A stretch of 64,000 nucleotides of DNA from Asterias rubens. Taxonomy: Eukaryota > Echinodermata > Asteroidea > Forcipulatida > Asteriidae. Of the stretch, positions 11,284-21,869 are shown piece by piece. Made by a program: the position numbers and the translations under genes. The notes under the pieces were generated by a model. It searched no databases, had not been told where the DNA came from, and saw nothing but the letters and a program-made list of their open reading frames with translations. Location: positions 1 through 64,000 of the forward strand of contig NW_022985707.1 of the NCBI RefSeq assembly GCF_902459465.1, read 5' to 3'. The stretch's first letter is position 1. The number at the start of each line of letters is the position of its first letter.

Positions 11284-12177
11284 CTGCACGTTTTGACATA
11301 TCTTGTGTTGCGCTACGATGTTGTTTGGTGGATTTATGGACACTTGAGTGGCTTAAGGTCGAATTTCAAAAGTTGCAAAAGCCCCTATTCACCCCAATTC
11401 CAAAAGGGAACTCACATAAGCATCACACTCAGACAAAATCAAGACAAAAGACACAAACTCGTTTCGTTTACATGACCATGAAATTAATTGCCGTATCTTT
11501 AACTCTAAAACTGCTGTTATCCTGTCCTCCATTCTTGGTGTGTCCTCCATCATTGTCCTGAACGGCAAGGAGTCGTCTTCTCATACTCTCAATGAGACAT
11601 CTGATCTGTCCCTGGTCAATCCCCTGCCATTTCCTGATCAGGATGCGTCGCAAACCCCTCGAGAGTGGTGTCAGGCTTTATGGACTTGTTCACTTTCTTC
11701 TGCTGCAGAAGTCACCCTCGGACGGCCACTCCTTGGCAGGTCGTCCACATTTCCCTGAGCTTGGTAGCGATTCCACCATTTACTGACGTTTTTACCTCGC
11801 ATCGACGTACCGGCTTCTATCAAACCAACGATCCATCCTCTTTCCTGTTTGGTCGTTTGAGCCATCTTTCCTGTTATCTTGAAACACCTTTCCCTGTCTT
11901 ACCATTGTTGTATGCCTCCCATCTTTGACCCCTTTGCTTGATACTGACAATTATTGGTGAGTATGTTCATCGCAACCGATTTATCCAAAACGCGACCAAA
12001 AAAACATCATTTATAAAAGGCGAGCAAAAGAAACGCCGATCTTACTCGTCACAATACAACGATTTAGCTTGAATAGGGGCTTTTGCAACTTTTGAAATTC
12101 GACCTTAAGCCACTCAAGTGCCCGTAAATCCACCAAACAACATCGTAGCGCAACACAAGATGTGTCAAAATGTGCAG
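11284..12177 (-). mobile_element. Internally deleted Tc1-like transposon
   Basis: Inverted terminal repeats of about 105 bases (11284-11393 and 12071-12177; both carry TTGTGTTGCGCTACGATG and its complement). On the minus strand 11865-11671 encodes a Tc1 helix-turn-helix start (MAQTTKQERGWIVGLIEAG, then SKWWNRY and LPRSGRPRVTS). About 11650-11530 encodes the typical Tc1 C-terminus (IRKWQGIDQGQI, LIESMRRRL, GGHTKN). The DDE catalytic core between them is missing, so it is a non-autonomous derivative. Confidence 0.78.
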
Positions 12178-12834
12178 AAATTAACGGTGACTCGAAATGA
12201 ATAATTATTTTTTGGCATACTGTTTCAGGTTCCGATATATCTGACCATTTGTAAGTGTTTAGATACTTTATTGGCGCAGTTTACTTTCATTAATGGGCGA
12301 ATTCCTTAAAGAGATGTTGAAACAGCAGCCACATGAGTTTTGTTAGGACAGCTTCTCTATACACGGAACAGATTCAATGCTTATTCAATCTTCCAACTGT
12401 TCTGGGTATAATAATTCAAAAGGCAAAATCATTTATATTTTAATTTAGTGAAATCTGTGTAGATGAGAGTGACGAGATCACAGTAAACGGCTATCCAGGG
12501 CTTTTTCTTGGGGGGGTGGTGGGCACAGTGTTTAGGGGATTCCTAGAGTGGAGCAAGCCCTTTGGGATGACGGTCCCATATTATTTTTGGTTGGTCCTAG
12601 TCTTGGCACAAGACGTAAGTGCTCGATATTGGACAGTGAAATCGCTAAAGCGCGCCCTCTTACGGTATGATTTAACCAATTTGACTGACGAGCTTGAGGT
12701 CTAGACTAGCCTTGCGAGCAACTAGACTGGCCCCTGCCTTTATCCGCAAGGATAAAGATACATAGGTACCTGCTCTTCAGTTCAAGTGATTCCATTGGAT
12801 ACAATGATATCATATACAGTGCCTAAAAGGTAGA

Positions 12835-13100
12835 GGGTGCGTTCGATTAGCTTCCCTGGGTCGACCCCGATGTGCTCATCCAAGTGGCGTATTTTATTTG
12901 TTTCCAGGACGAACGTCGTGGGCAGAAGATTACCCCACGTTCGTCCTGGAAAAGTAGCCTATTTTGTTTTCCAGGACGAACGTGTGCAGATGTTTACCCA
13001 CGCTCCACATGGAAAAAAACCAGACACATCATCACGTGAGCCTTCCCGTGGTGACGTCAGTGCACCTTTGGTCATCCCCAAGTGTCCCGCTTGTGGATAG
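12835..13100. mobile_element. Foldback MITE family 2, rearranged copy
   Basis: Left end GGGTGCGTTCGATTAGC is present; the centre has three copies of a CCAGGACGAACGT block instead of the usual pair. The right end lacks the GCACCC terminus and runs into a GGTCACTAGGGGCTGACC segment that also appears in the longer copies at 16.5 and 21.3 kb. Confidence 0.55.
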
Positions 13101-13499
13101 GGTCACTAGGGGCTGACCTGAGCAAGTCGCCCAAAACAAGGCTAAAAGCCACTCTAGGTTTAGGGCTACAAGGAGGAAAACATAGACATGCAAAAACTCA
13201 GTGGAGCTGAAGGTAGGAATTTGAAATCAGTGAAATCAGTGTTAGGCAAGTAAACTCCAGACATGGCAAGTCCGGATTCTTTTATGTTTTTCAACATTCA
13301 ACATGTTTTCATGTTCAAATGTTCAAGTGTCTCACAAAACATCTTTCAATCCTGAAGTATCACTCACAAAACAGAAGAAGATGCCGTATCAGTAGTGTCT
13401 GTTCAAATAAAACAGTTCTGATAAAAATTGATTCTCATTTTGATTCTGGTATTGTAAATAAAATACCGGTCCAGAAAATATTCTGAGCTACAGAAAGTA

Positions 13500-13592
13500 A
13501 GCTTTCCATATCTGTGTTTTGATTGGTCCGAGGTGATGTTTGTCAGCTACACCCACATCACCTCGAACCAATCAAAACACAGACGAAAGCTA
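13500..13592. repeat. Inverted repeat with TGTGTTTTGATTGGT arms
   Basis: AAGCTTTCCATATCTG, TGTTTTGATTGGTCCGAGG and GTGATG on the left are mirrored by CATCACCTCGAACCAATC and AAAACACAGACG on the right. The left arm alone recurs at 25851-25910. Confidence 0.75.
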
Positions 13593-13937
13593 AGGCGCTG
13601 GTTCTGAAAAGCCAGTACCTTTTTGTAGAGGACACAAAACACAACGTCCACAGATTAACACCAAACTCAAAGAGTTTGAAGATAATGGTGGTTGAAAGCT
13701 TCTCCTAAAATATTTCGTCTTTGCTGAAGTGCTGTAGTTTTTGAGAAACGAATAAAACAAGTCAAGAAAATAATTTTCGTGATATTGTTTTTACTCATTT
13801 CTCAACTATATACAGCAAGCACCTCAGCAAGTTGTTATTGTTTTTATTTTGTCAGCTACATCCAACAGCGTAAGCGCCAATGACAGGATGGATAAAAACA
13901 TTAAACTACAATAAAATTGCACAATAAAATTAATTAT

Positions 13938-14239
13938 TTAAAGACCCTGGACACTATTGGTAACTGTCTTCTCACTTAGTGTATCTCAACATATGCATAA
14001 AATAACAAACGTGTGCAAACTTGAGCTTTAAAAAACATCTTGTCACACGAAGTTGTGTGCTTTCAGATGCTTGATTCAAATTCGTGGAAAATTACTTCAT
14101 CTCGAAAACTATGTCACTTCAGAGGGAGCCGTTTCTCACAATGTTTTATACCATCAACCTCTCCCCATTACTCGTCACCAAGTAAGGTTTATGCTAATAA
14201 TTATTTTGCGTAATTACCAATGGTGTACACTGCCTTTAA
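13938..14239 (-). mobile_element. MITE family 1, inverted copy lacking most of the central hairpin
   Basis: TTAA at both ends (13938-13941 and 14236-14239). The central inverted repeat has collapsed to ATGCTTGATTCAAATTCG, as if one arm had been deleted by slippage across the hairpin. Confidence 0.75.
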
Positions 14240-14744
14240 ACAGACAAAACAAGTAATATTTTAAGGGAAGCTTTCTACCATCACTATCTTCAAAAGGTCT
14301 AAGTTTAATGTAAATCTGTGGAAATTATGTTTTGTTTTACAAAAAGTACTCAGATCCTAATTAAATGACAAAGTTGATCAAAATATAAAAACGCCAACAA
14401 ATTAAATCAATGGAGTCTGAGATATGCAGAATATGATGTTAATAGTTAAATTTTGTCAGCCGAAATAATTTTCAAACGTTGCTTCTCACAAAACGAGATA
14501 TTAAATTCGACCCAAATCACCAATATAAGAGCATCCAGTTAACCAAACCTTAAGAAATGTACAGTTAACTTAAAAGTATAGAGAGGGGAAAAAGTGCTTG
14601 TTATATAATTATTTTACTCTCACTGATGGAGTTAAATGAAATTGTCGTTGTAAAAGTGGGTCTTCGCATTTCTAAGCAAATTCGCACATGATCATTTCAA
14701 CAGAAAGGCATACTTGTTATTTTTGTTTTTAGAGACAAGTACCC

Positions 14745-15060
14745 TCCTTTAACGTATCACATAAAATAACAAAAATCAGTGCAAATTTGTGCCCAACTGG
14801 TCATCGAGGTAACAAGGAAATAGTTGAAGACCACACCAATGTGTTGTTGAATTGTTGGCTTTCAGATGCTTGAAAAAAACTTCGTGTCTGAAGTCTTTCT
14901 CATATTTAAATAATGAGAGTGAAAACAAATTTTCTGTAAAACTAAGTAAATTCAAATGGTGTCGTTTCTAACAATGTTTAAGAATATCAACAGCTCTCAA
15001 ATGCTTTTATTAACCAAGTAAGTTTTAACCAATAGTGTCAAGGGCTATACCCTCTCTTTA
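14745..15060 (-). mobile_element. MITE family 1, degenerate copy
   Basis: Recognisable blocks in order: AAATAACAAAAATCAGTG, CAACTGGTCATCGAGG, CTTTCAGATGCTTGA, CCAAGTAAGTTTTA and CAATAGTGTCAAGGG. It is much more diverged than neighbouring copies, hence older. Confidence 0.5.
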
Positions 15061-16015
15061 ACAAGACGTTTGAGTGTTCCAACGTGCCGGCCACACTTGG
15101 AAAACATCCACTAAAATAGTACCTTTAGAAATTATGCCATGCAATTTTCTCCCGCTGGCTTCATTGTCAAAACCACTGCACGGATCCACATTGGTAACTG
15201 CATGGTTCCAATTTGACTGCATATGAACAAATTCAACAAAGTTTCATGAAAGAAAGGCCATCCTCAACCGTTTTTAATTAAAACATTAACTAACTTATTG
15301 ATGGAGGGAATTACGTTGTCCCCTGGTTTAAACCATTCAGCCATGTCGCCAGTTTGAATACGTCTTGCAACAAACTACTTTCTTTATGTTTAACTGCTAC
15401 GATACCCTGTTTCCAATTTCTTCGTGATATCTTTATAAATGATTCAAGATGATGGAGCGTTATTCAGCCACCCGTCAAACGGTTTGACCAAAGAGACCCT
15501 GAGAGACGTTCCTGCTCTTCCATGCTAATGCGTAAATTTGTTGGTTCCGTTTTAAGGATTTTTATCAAGTTTTCCTTTTTTTAAACCAATAATCTTAAGT
15601 CATAATATCCCCAAAACACCACAAATACATAACGTGTAAATAGAGAGGCTTCCGCCTTTTAAACTAATCTTTGTTCTTGGTCGTTGGTCGTACTCCTACT
15701 TTACCTGCGTTGGTCTCCACTGGTACAATCGCCTAGCCTTGTGTAAGAACTGTAAACAACATCAGACACCAGAAGAAGAAAATGAGAGTGAACAATCATA
15801 TGAGAGTATATAAACAAATAGTTTGTCATGGAGGGTTTTTCCTCAAAGATGCCGATTATTGGATATTATGACATTCCTTTGAAGTTTCTTTGTGATTGGA
15901 CTTTTATTTGAGATGGACACATTATTGAAAGGTGCTCACTGAAATCTTTTTACATGTGGTGTAATAAAAAGAGACGCAATGGGTGAAGTCACGTATTGAT
16001 ACAAAAATTAACATC

Positions 16016-16401
16016 TTAAGACAATGGACACTATTGGTAATTGTCAAAGACCAGTCTTGTCACTTGGTGTATCTCAACAAATGCACAAAATAACAAACCT
16101 GTGAAAATTTGAGCTCAATTGGTCGTTGAAGTTGCGAGACAACTATGAGAGAAAAAACACCCTTGTCACACGAAGTTGTGTGCTTTCAGATGCTTGATTT
16201 CGAGACCTCAAGTTCTAAATCTGAGGTCTCGAAATCAAATTCGTGGAAAATTACTTCTTTCTCGAAAACTACTTCACTTCAGAGGGATTCGTTTCTCACA
16301 ATGTTTTATAATTCACAACCTGTCCTCATTATTCGTTACCAAGTAAGGTTTGATGCTAATCGTTATTTTGAGTAATTACCAATAGTGTCCACTGCATTTA
16401 A
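16016..16401 (-). mobile_element. MITE family 1, intact inverted copy
   Basis: TTAA at 16016-16019 and 16398-16401, both terminal repeats, and the full central hairpin GATTTCGAGACCTC...GAGGTCTCGAAATC at about 16196-16238. Confidence 0.8.
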
Positions 16402-16536
16402 GGTGCTGAGATAACACAAATATAATTGTTTTTTTGAACAAATGAGCGTTCAATTAACACCTTGGTGTAAATCTATCCTTTTTGGGTGTATGTGCTTCTT
16501 TGTATGTGAAAACCCATAGGTATTAATTTCAACACT

Positions 16537-16778
16537 CGGTGCGTTCGTTTAGCTCCCCTCGGTCGACCCCGGTCTGCCCCGGTACGTTCGAATAGCTTTG
16601 ACGGGGCTCACCCGGGTCAGCCCCAGAGCCCTGCTTGTGGAGTGGGTCACTTGGGGGTGACCTGAGGTGCATGCCGTCACCACGAGAGGGCGAGTGTGAT
16701 CGTTCGATTAGCTCTTGTCAGGGGCCCACCCGAGTGAGCACTGCGGGGTCGACCCAGGGAAGCTTATCGAACGCACCC
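16537..16778. mobile_element. Foldback MITE family 2, long form
   Basis: Ends GGTGCGTTCGTTTAGC and GCTTATCGAACGCACCC; interior GGTCACTTGGGGGTGACC palindrome and GTGCATGCCGTCACC. It lies directly beyond the 3' end of domain exon B of minus-strand gene 1, and its sequence fills the false read-through of that frame. Confidence 0.7.
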
Positions 16779-16818
16779 ATAGTCTTGGAGTGGGGGAATC
16801 CATATTTTGAATTGTTAC

Positions 16819-17193
16819 CTCGGCAATCTGGAGAAAACTTCAAGCATCCCGTGTTTTTCTGTGCTTCTCCTTTATATACTATGAAACAAGCGTAGTTGTT
16901 ACCGCCGGAACACCCGTTCATTCCCGTTAATACCGCGTCCGGTTTGAAGTTCACATCGTAACCCGCATCCTGGTCGGCTTGGCTGAGTATTTGGTCCACC
17001 TCGATCAAATCTTCCCGGCCAGAGTTGTCGGTGTCGCTTCCGTAGACGGACATTTTCCATTTGCCCGAATCGCCAGGTCGTTGAACGTGCAGACCTTTGT
17101 AAAAGAACTTCACCTCGGTTTCACTGGCGCTGACGAGTTTGGGAATTCCACGCAAGCCCATCCACTTCCCGTAATCATTTGTGTCCTTCGCAA
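16819..17193 (-). CDS. Domain exon B of minus-strand gene 1 (phase 1-1)
   Basis: Acceptor TTTCTATAAG before 17193, donor CGAG|GTAACA after 16819; 375 bases. Encodes VAKDTNDYGKWMGLRGIP at its start, SGKWKMSVYGSDTDNSG, GC-x7-C around YACFIVY and CLKFSPDC. Read-through past the donor leaves the family sequence and runs into the inverted-repeat element at 16537-16778, so genuine coding almost certainly stops or splices at 16819. Confidence 0.82.
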
Positions 17194-20100
17194 CTTATAG
17201 AAAAGAAAAAAAGAAAAATACAACATTATACACTGAACGTTACTGGATGTATGAATGAAGACTTTGACTTTTCAAAAGGAACGTTATATAAATGAAGAGC
17301 TGTTCCATTGAGTTTACAACAAACACATAATTGCTTAAGACAAACAAATTAAAACAGAAACCAACCGAAGCTGGCGCGGTCGCAGAAATAAACTAACTTA
17401 TATTTACCAGGTAATTTGGTCCTTGAAAATGGTGAAAATGGCGTTGTTTATTGTATATTTGGTTTGCGGTAACACCATGTGTGTATCTACTTGCCAGGTA
17501 GAGTTGTTCTTAGGGAACTGTCTTGCTTTATTCTACTGCCGTGGAGTAGATAATCGGAGGTTCTGGAGACTTCTCAGTTCTGAAAAGAACTGTCCTGCTT
17601 TTTAACTATTACCAGGGCGGATGATAGAAATTAGACTGGACTACTACTTTAGCTTATAGGATCGTAATATTAACTGTACAATTGAAGTCACCGCCCACTA
17701 TTTATGTGGCCGTCATTGTGCTGAGTACAATGGGTGCGGAGAGCATCAATGCACTGAATAGCGACACTGTCAGTTTGCGGGATTAATACATTGTAAACAT
17801 GATGTTGTGGAGTCCAACACAATTTTATTCTACAGAATCTGATTTTTGAAAAGAGTGTTGGAAGTCAAAATATCACATTTACAAGTTTTTGTAACTAGTG
17901 TAGTGACCCCTGCCCCGCGAGAGTCACCCGGCGCGCAGTGGACGTGGTAAGGCCAGTGATCCCAGCACGAAGATTCTTCATTTAGTTTATAGGTTTCCTG
18001 CAGGACTTTGAATTGTTACCTGGGCAGCCGGCGGGTGAGAACTTCAGGCACGCGCTGTTTATCTTTTCTCCACCTCTGTATACTATGAAACAAGCGTAGC
18101 TGTCAACGCCACACGCGTCCAATCCCTTTAAAACCACAGTCGGTCTGAAGTTCACGTCGTCACCTGCATCCTGGTCGGCTTGGCTGAGTATTTGGTCCAC
18201 CTGGATCAAACTGTCATTACCCGCGTTGTCGGTGGCGCTTCCGTAGGCAGACATTTTCCACTTGCCCGAAGTGCCAGGGAGATGCAAGCCTTGGTAGATG
18301 AACTTCACCTCAATGTCGGTTGTACTGCCGCTGACGACGTTGGGAATTCCACGCAGGCCCAATATCTTCTTATGACTGATGACCTCGCTCTCGCCTTGTA
18401 CTAAAATAAAACAGAAACAGACCAGTACTACTTCACACATTAATAGCGCGCAACGAGTTGTTGTGGTTGCTGTTGTTGTTGGTTGTTGTTGTTTTTGTTT
18501 TTGTTTTTGGTTTGTTTTCAGGCGTTAGCCTTAAGTTGTCGATGGAGCCCTTAAAGTGAAAAGATTAAAAAACAAAGGTTAAAACACATTTCGACATCAT
18601 TTTGTTCCCTCAAAACATTATGCTACTTTCCTGGGATTGAAAAAAAAAATCAGATGGAACGCAATAATATTCCGTGGGGGCGAAGTGTTATTTAGAGGGA
18701 ACGAAATAATTATATTATTCAGGGGGAACAAAGTTCGTTCCCTCTAAATAAAAAAGCTGAAGGGCGCCAATCTACTTTGCACAGATTGGGGGTGGGGGGG
18801 GGGGGGGTACGCATGCCCCGTAACATTTTAAATGTCCTCATAATGTGCCTTATTTTTGACCGCGCGAGGGCGATATAAATAGTATTTTTATCACTTCCGG
18901 GGGTATACGCGATTCGCCCTGCACAGATTAATAGGCGTTCTGTCACTTTTGTTGCGCCGTACTTTCAATTTGCTTTAGAGGTGGATTATAACGGCTCCTT
19001 TAAAAGTCTTATTGTCCGTGATGGATCAGATGTCTGTGGTGCTAATGTGTTCCAATCTTTAATAGCTGTTTTGGGGTAAGAAAGAATATAACCCCGGAAG
19101 TGATTGAGAGCGCCCTCACGCGGTCAAAATATGGCCCATTTCGTCTTCGCAAGGACGTTGTTTCTACATGCACGGCAATTCAAGGGTGTGGCACACAGTA
19201 ATAATTCTGGTCGTTGACAGTACCAAACGTGTCCAGTGCTTTTAACCCTGCGTGGCACTAATATTGGACAGCAGCATTCTCTCAATTATTATGTAACAGT
19301 TTTAATATTGGCGTGTAATCCATTTTGTGGAGTACACTGTTAAAACATCCGTAAATTTACGGACTCCGTAAAGTGAAATATTCCGTAATTTCGCCTTAAT
19401 TTTGCCGGTATTTAACGTACTTTCCGTAAATGCAAATATTCATTACGCTAATGAGCATAATTACAATCAACCACATTTTGGTCAAACACCTTTACATAAT
19501 AAAGTATTTGTAAGAACATACTTTTATTTCAGCAACCACCGTGTACACAATAAGGGACTTTTTAATTTACGGAATGAAACAACATGTCCGGTAGTTTTTG
19601 CTGCAAGGAAAAAAAACGTATTCCTGCAGCAAAATTACTGCAAAAGTTGTTTTATTCCGTAAAATATAAAGTCTTTTAACGTTGGTTTGTACATGTGTAG
19701 GCCTACACGGTTGTGGCTGAAACAACAATATTCAATTACATTACTTTATTATGTGCGGTGTTTGGGCAAATGTGGTCCATTGTTACGCTAATTAGCATAT
19801 TTAATATTTGCATTTACGGAAAGTCCGTAAAATAACGGCTAAATTATGGAATATTTCACTTTACGGAGTCCGTAAATTTACCGAAATTTTTTAAAACAGT
19901 GTGCACATTCAGTACAAATTATCGGTTTGTAGAGTTTGTACATACACTTGACGCCAATAATACATGCAAACGCTAACATTATGACAGTTTTCAACAGACG
20001 GTTTATAATAGCAGTTAACACGGAGCCACATGGTCTGACTTATCCTTACAACAACTTATTATCCTTGCCCAATCAATTTTTCAATCAAATAAAAAACCAG

Positions 20101-20756
20101 GGCACTGCTTACTGTGAAAGTGTCGTGGCCGCGAGCTGTTAAGAGCACCGAATTCAAACTCTGGTGTTTCTGATCAGCAGAGTGTGGGTTCGAATCCCCA
20201 GCCGTGACACTTGTGTCCTTAAGCAAGACACTTAACCATTGCTTCGTCCTTCGGATGGGACGTAAAGCCGTTGGTCCCATGTGTTTTGTAACGCATGTAA
20301 ATAAACCCAGTGCACTTTAAGTAATAACGAAAAGAGAAGGGGTTCGCCCCGGTGTTCCTGGCTGTGGCTGCTGTATTCGCCGTAGCACATTGTAAACCCT
20401 TATTATAAAGTCACATAAACAATTTGGTCTCGATCAGTATCCATCACTGCAGCAACATAAATATCGTTCTGAAAGTTTGTATATACTCAGCGCCTTGAGT
20501 AGCTTGTTTGGTAGATAAGTGCGCTATATAAGACTACGATATTATTATTATTAGAGCCATTGAACAAGTATACAGAAGAAGCCGTCTGAAAAGCACATGG
20601 TTCCTTTCACCCAGTAGGCCTAGTAGCTAAGGTAGACACTCAAAAAAAGAAAGCACCTTTTTGCCATTTGTATTAAAATTATAATAACAAACCTGCTGCA
20701 TTGCACAAGAAGACAGCAATCACTGCAACGAAAACCGATAAAGTTGCGCCGGCCAT
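16819..20756 (-). CDS. Minus-strand gene 1: secreted protein with two tandem domains, 3' end not found
   Basis: Exons 20756-20693 (signal peptide), 18400-18020 and 17193-16819 (one domain each). All junctions are phase 1, so they join in frame to about 273 residues. The two domains are very similar to each other and share the core SGKWKMS[AV]YGS, a QILSQADQDAG stretch, YACFIVY[RK]G and a final CLKFSP...C. Both domain exons end at G|GTAACAATTC; reading past that donor reaches a stop soon after (17982 and 16718), so the terminal exon is either a read-through or a further exon I could not find between 16.8 and 5.6 kb. The start is the ATG about 90 bases downstream of TATATAA. Confidence 0.65.
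17455..17645 (-). mobile_element. Twin-hairpin repeat, minus strand, copy
   Basis: On the minus strand AGCAGGACAGTTC, TTTTCAGAAC hairpin, ..., ATGGTGTTACCGCAAACC. The same tail occurs at 33007 and 40690, so this is one end of a dispersed element. It lies upstream of domain exon B. Confidence 0.6.
18020..18400 (-). CDS. Domain exon A of minus-strand gene 1 (phase 1-1)
   Basis: Acceptor TTTTATTTTAG before 18400, donor CCAG|GTAACA after 18020; 381 bases, so phase 1 at both ends. It begins VQGESEVISHKK, then GLRGIPNVVSG, SGKWKMSAYGS, and ends with Cys-x6-Cys around YACFIVY and CLKFSPAGC (Cys-x7-Cys). If the donor is not used, the frame runs 13 more codons to a stop at 17982. It is closely similar to exon B, including identical stretches of nucleotides, so the duplication is recent or kept alike by gene conversion. 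Confidence 0.82.
18610..18745 (+). repeat. Dispersed AT-rich repeat, copy 1
   Basis: GGAACGCAATAATATTCCG and AAGTTCGTTCCCTC in a fixed order also occur at 1190-1330, so this is a dispersed element. Ends are not clearly defined. Confidence 0.5.
19336..19905. mobile_element. 570-bp element with about 90-bp inverted ends
   Basis: ACACTGTTAAAACATCCG, TAAATTTACGGACTCCGTAA and AGTGAAATATTCCGTAA on the left are mirrored at 19800-19905 (TTTACGGAGTCCGTAAATTT). The interior is AT-rich and non-coding. Confidence 0.75.
20127..20550 (+). mobile_element. tRNA-headed SINE, full length
   Basis: The head GTGGCCGCGAGC...AAGAGCACCGAATTC and box B GGGTTCGAATCC (20187-20198) look like a tRNA-derived Pol III promoter. 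A conserved body follows (TTGCTTCGTCCTTCGGATGG, then GAAGGGGTTCGCCCC), then CAGCGCCTTGAGTA and GCGCTATATAAG, and an (ATT)n tail. The tail style matches the LINE 3' ends in this window, which suggests dependence on that LINE. Confidence 0.75.
20693..20756 (-). CDS. Signal-peptide exon of minus-strand gene 1
   Basis: ATG at 20756-20754 opens MAGATLSVFVAVIAVFLCNAA (21 codons) plus one base, then donor G|GTTTGT. This is a typical eukaryotic signal peptide with a hydrophobic core at residues 5-18. The donor sequence and phase are the same as in the signal exon at 5500-5446, and the upstream 470 bases are homologous to that exon's promoter. Confidence 0.75.
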
Positions 20757-21170
20757 GTTGAAACCGAGTCCAGAGCGGTTACTTTCTGCGTGTGTTTTCA
20801 ACTAAGAGTCGAGAGTGCTCAACCTTAAAAACCTGCCACATTATATACATTTTGATACACACATTAATCAATAATGGCCTGATGACATCTGCCTCTGTTT
20901 TTTTCACAAACAATTAAAATCTCGGTAATGTCCTTCGCAATGTTCGTGGCCCGTTTACTCCAATTTTTTTTTTAATCAATTGAATAACTCTAAAAATAGG
21001 TGTAATTGGAATGCTATCACCTTTAATACTTACCCTGGGTTTTGTGGAATTGAGTTTAGAGTTCAAGGGTAATTCAAGAGTCTTTCGTTTTCAAATCTTA
21101 AAAAAACCCATAATAAACAATTATAAATTCAACTTCGCTTTTGTACCTATCATGCTACAACGAACAGTGA
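20757..21170 (-). promoter_or_regulatory. Duplicated promoter block of minus-strand gene 1
   Basis: TATATAA (20847-20841 on the minus strand) about 90 bases before the ATG, then GTTGAGCACTCTCGAC and CACGCAGAAAG. It aligns by eye to the block at 5498-5970 with scattered small indels. The shared elements around the TATA box and the GAGCACTCTCGAC motif are the best candidates for functional sites. Confidence 0.65.
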
Positions 21171-21344
21171 TACATGAGTAAAGCCTTGGCAACTAGTGCG
21201 ACTAGTGTCGAAGTCGCGACTTCATATTGATTGCAACCAAAGATCGTATATAGTGTCGTAGTATAGGCGCCTAACAATGCTGCGATCATTGATTGCAACA
21301 CAACGACTACAACAAGTCGACGTTTGCTTCGTGCATTGCATAGT

Positions 21345-21585
21345 GGGTGCGCTCGATAAGCTTCCCTGGGTCGACCCCGCAGTGCTCACTCAGGTGAGCC
21401 CCTGACAAGAGCTAATCGAACGATCACACTCGCCCTCTCGTGGTGACGGCATGCTCCCCCAGGTCACCCCCAAGTGACCCACCCCACAAGCAGGGCACTG
21501 GGGGCTGACCCGGGTGAGCCCCGTCAAAGCTATTCGAACGTACCGGTCAGACCGGGGTCGACCCAGGGGCTAAACGAACGCACCC
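21345..21585. mobile_element. Foldback MITE family 2, long form
   Basis: Ends GGGTGCGCTCGATAAGC and GGCTAAACGAACGCACCC; the interior is the inverse of the 16537 copy. It is flanked by AGT on both sides, and the homologous flank at about 6720 lacks it. Confidence 0.72.
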
Positions 21586-21695
21586 AGTATGTCGCTAAAA
21601 CGACTATGTAGTCACGAAATACAACAGATGGATTGTACATGACGTCATTGACCGCCATCTTTGATGAAATATTCACGCGTGTAAAGGCTATCAAT

Positions 21696-21868
21696 GGGTG
21701 CGTTCGATTAGCTTCCCTGGGTCGCCCCGGTCTGCCCCCGGTACGTCCAAATAGCTTTGACATCATTCCAGGGGCTCACCCGGGACAGCCCCAAGTGCCC
21801 TGCTTGTGGAACGGGTCACTCGGGGCTGACCCGAGGTGCATGACGTCACCAAGAGAGGGTGAGTAATG
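21696..21868. mobile_element. Foldback MITE family 2, right end missing
   Basis: Starts GGGTGCGTTCGATTAGC and follows the long form through GGTCACTCGGGGCTGACC and GTGCATGACGTCACC, then stops at GAGAGGGTGAG, where MITE family 1 sequence begins. Confidence 0.6.
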
Positions 21869-21869
21869 G

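Larger units (their letters stand above)
13100..16015. other. Gene-free apart from the repeats listed
   Basis: No further domain exon of minus-strand gene 1 was found; the core strings encoding WKMS and YAC do not occur in either orientation. Confidence 0.55.
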
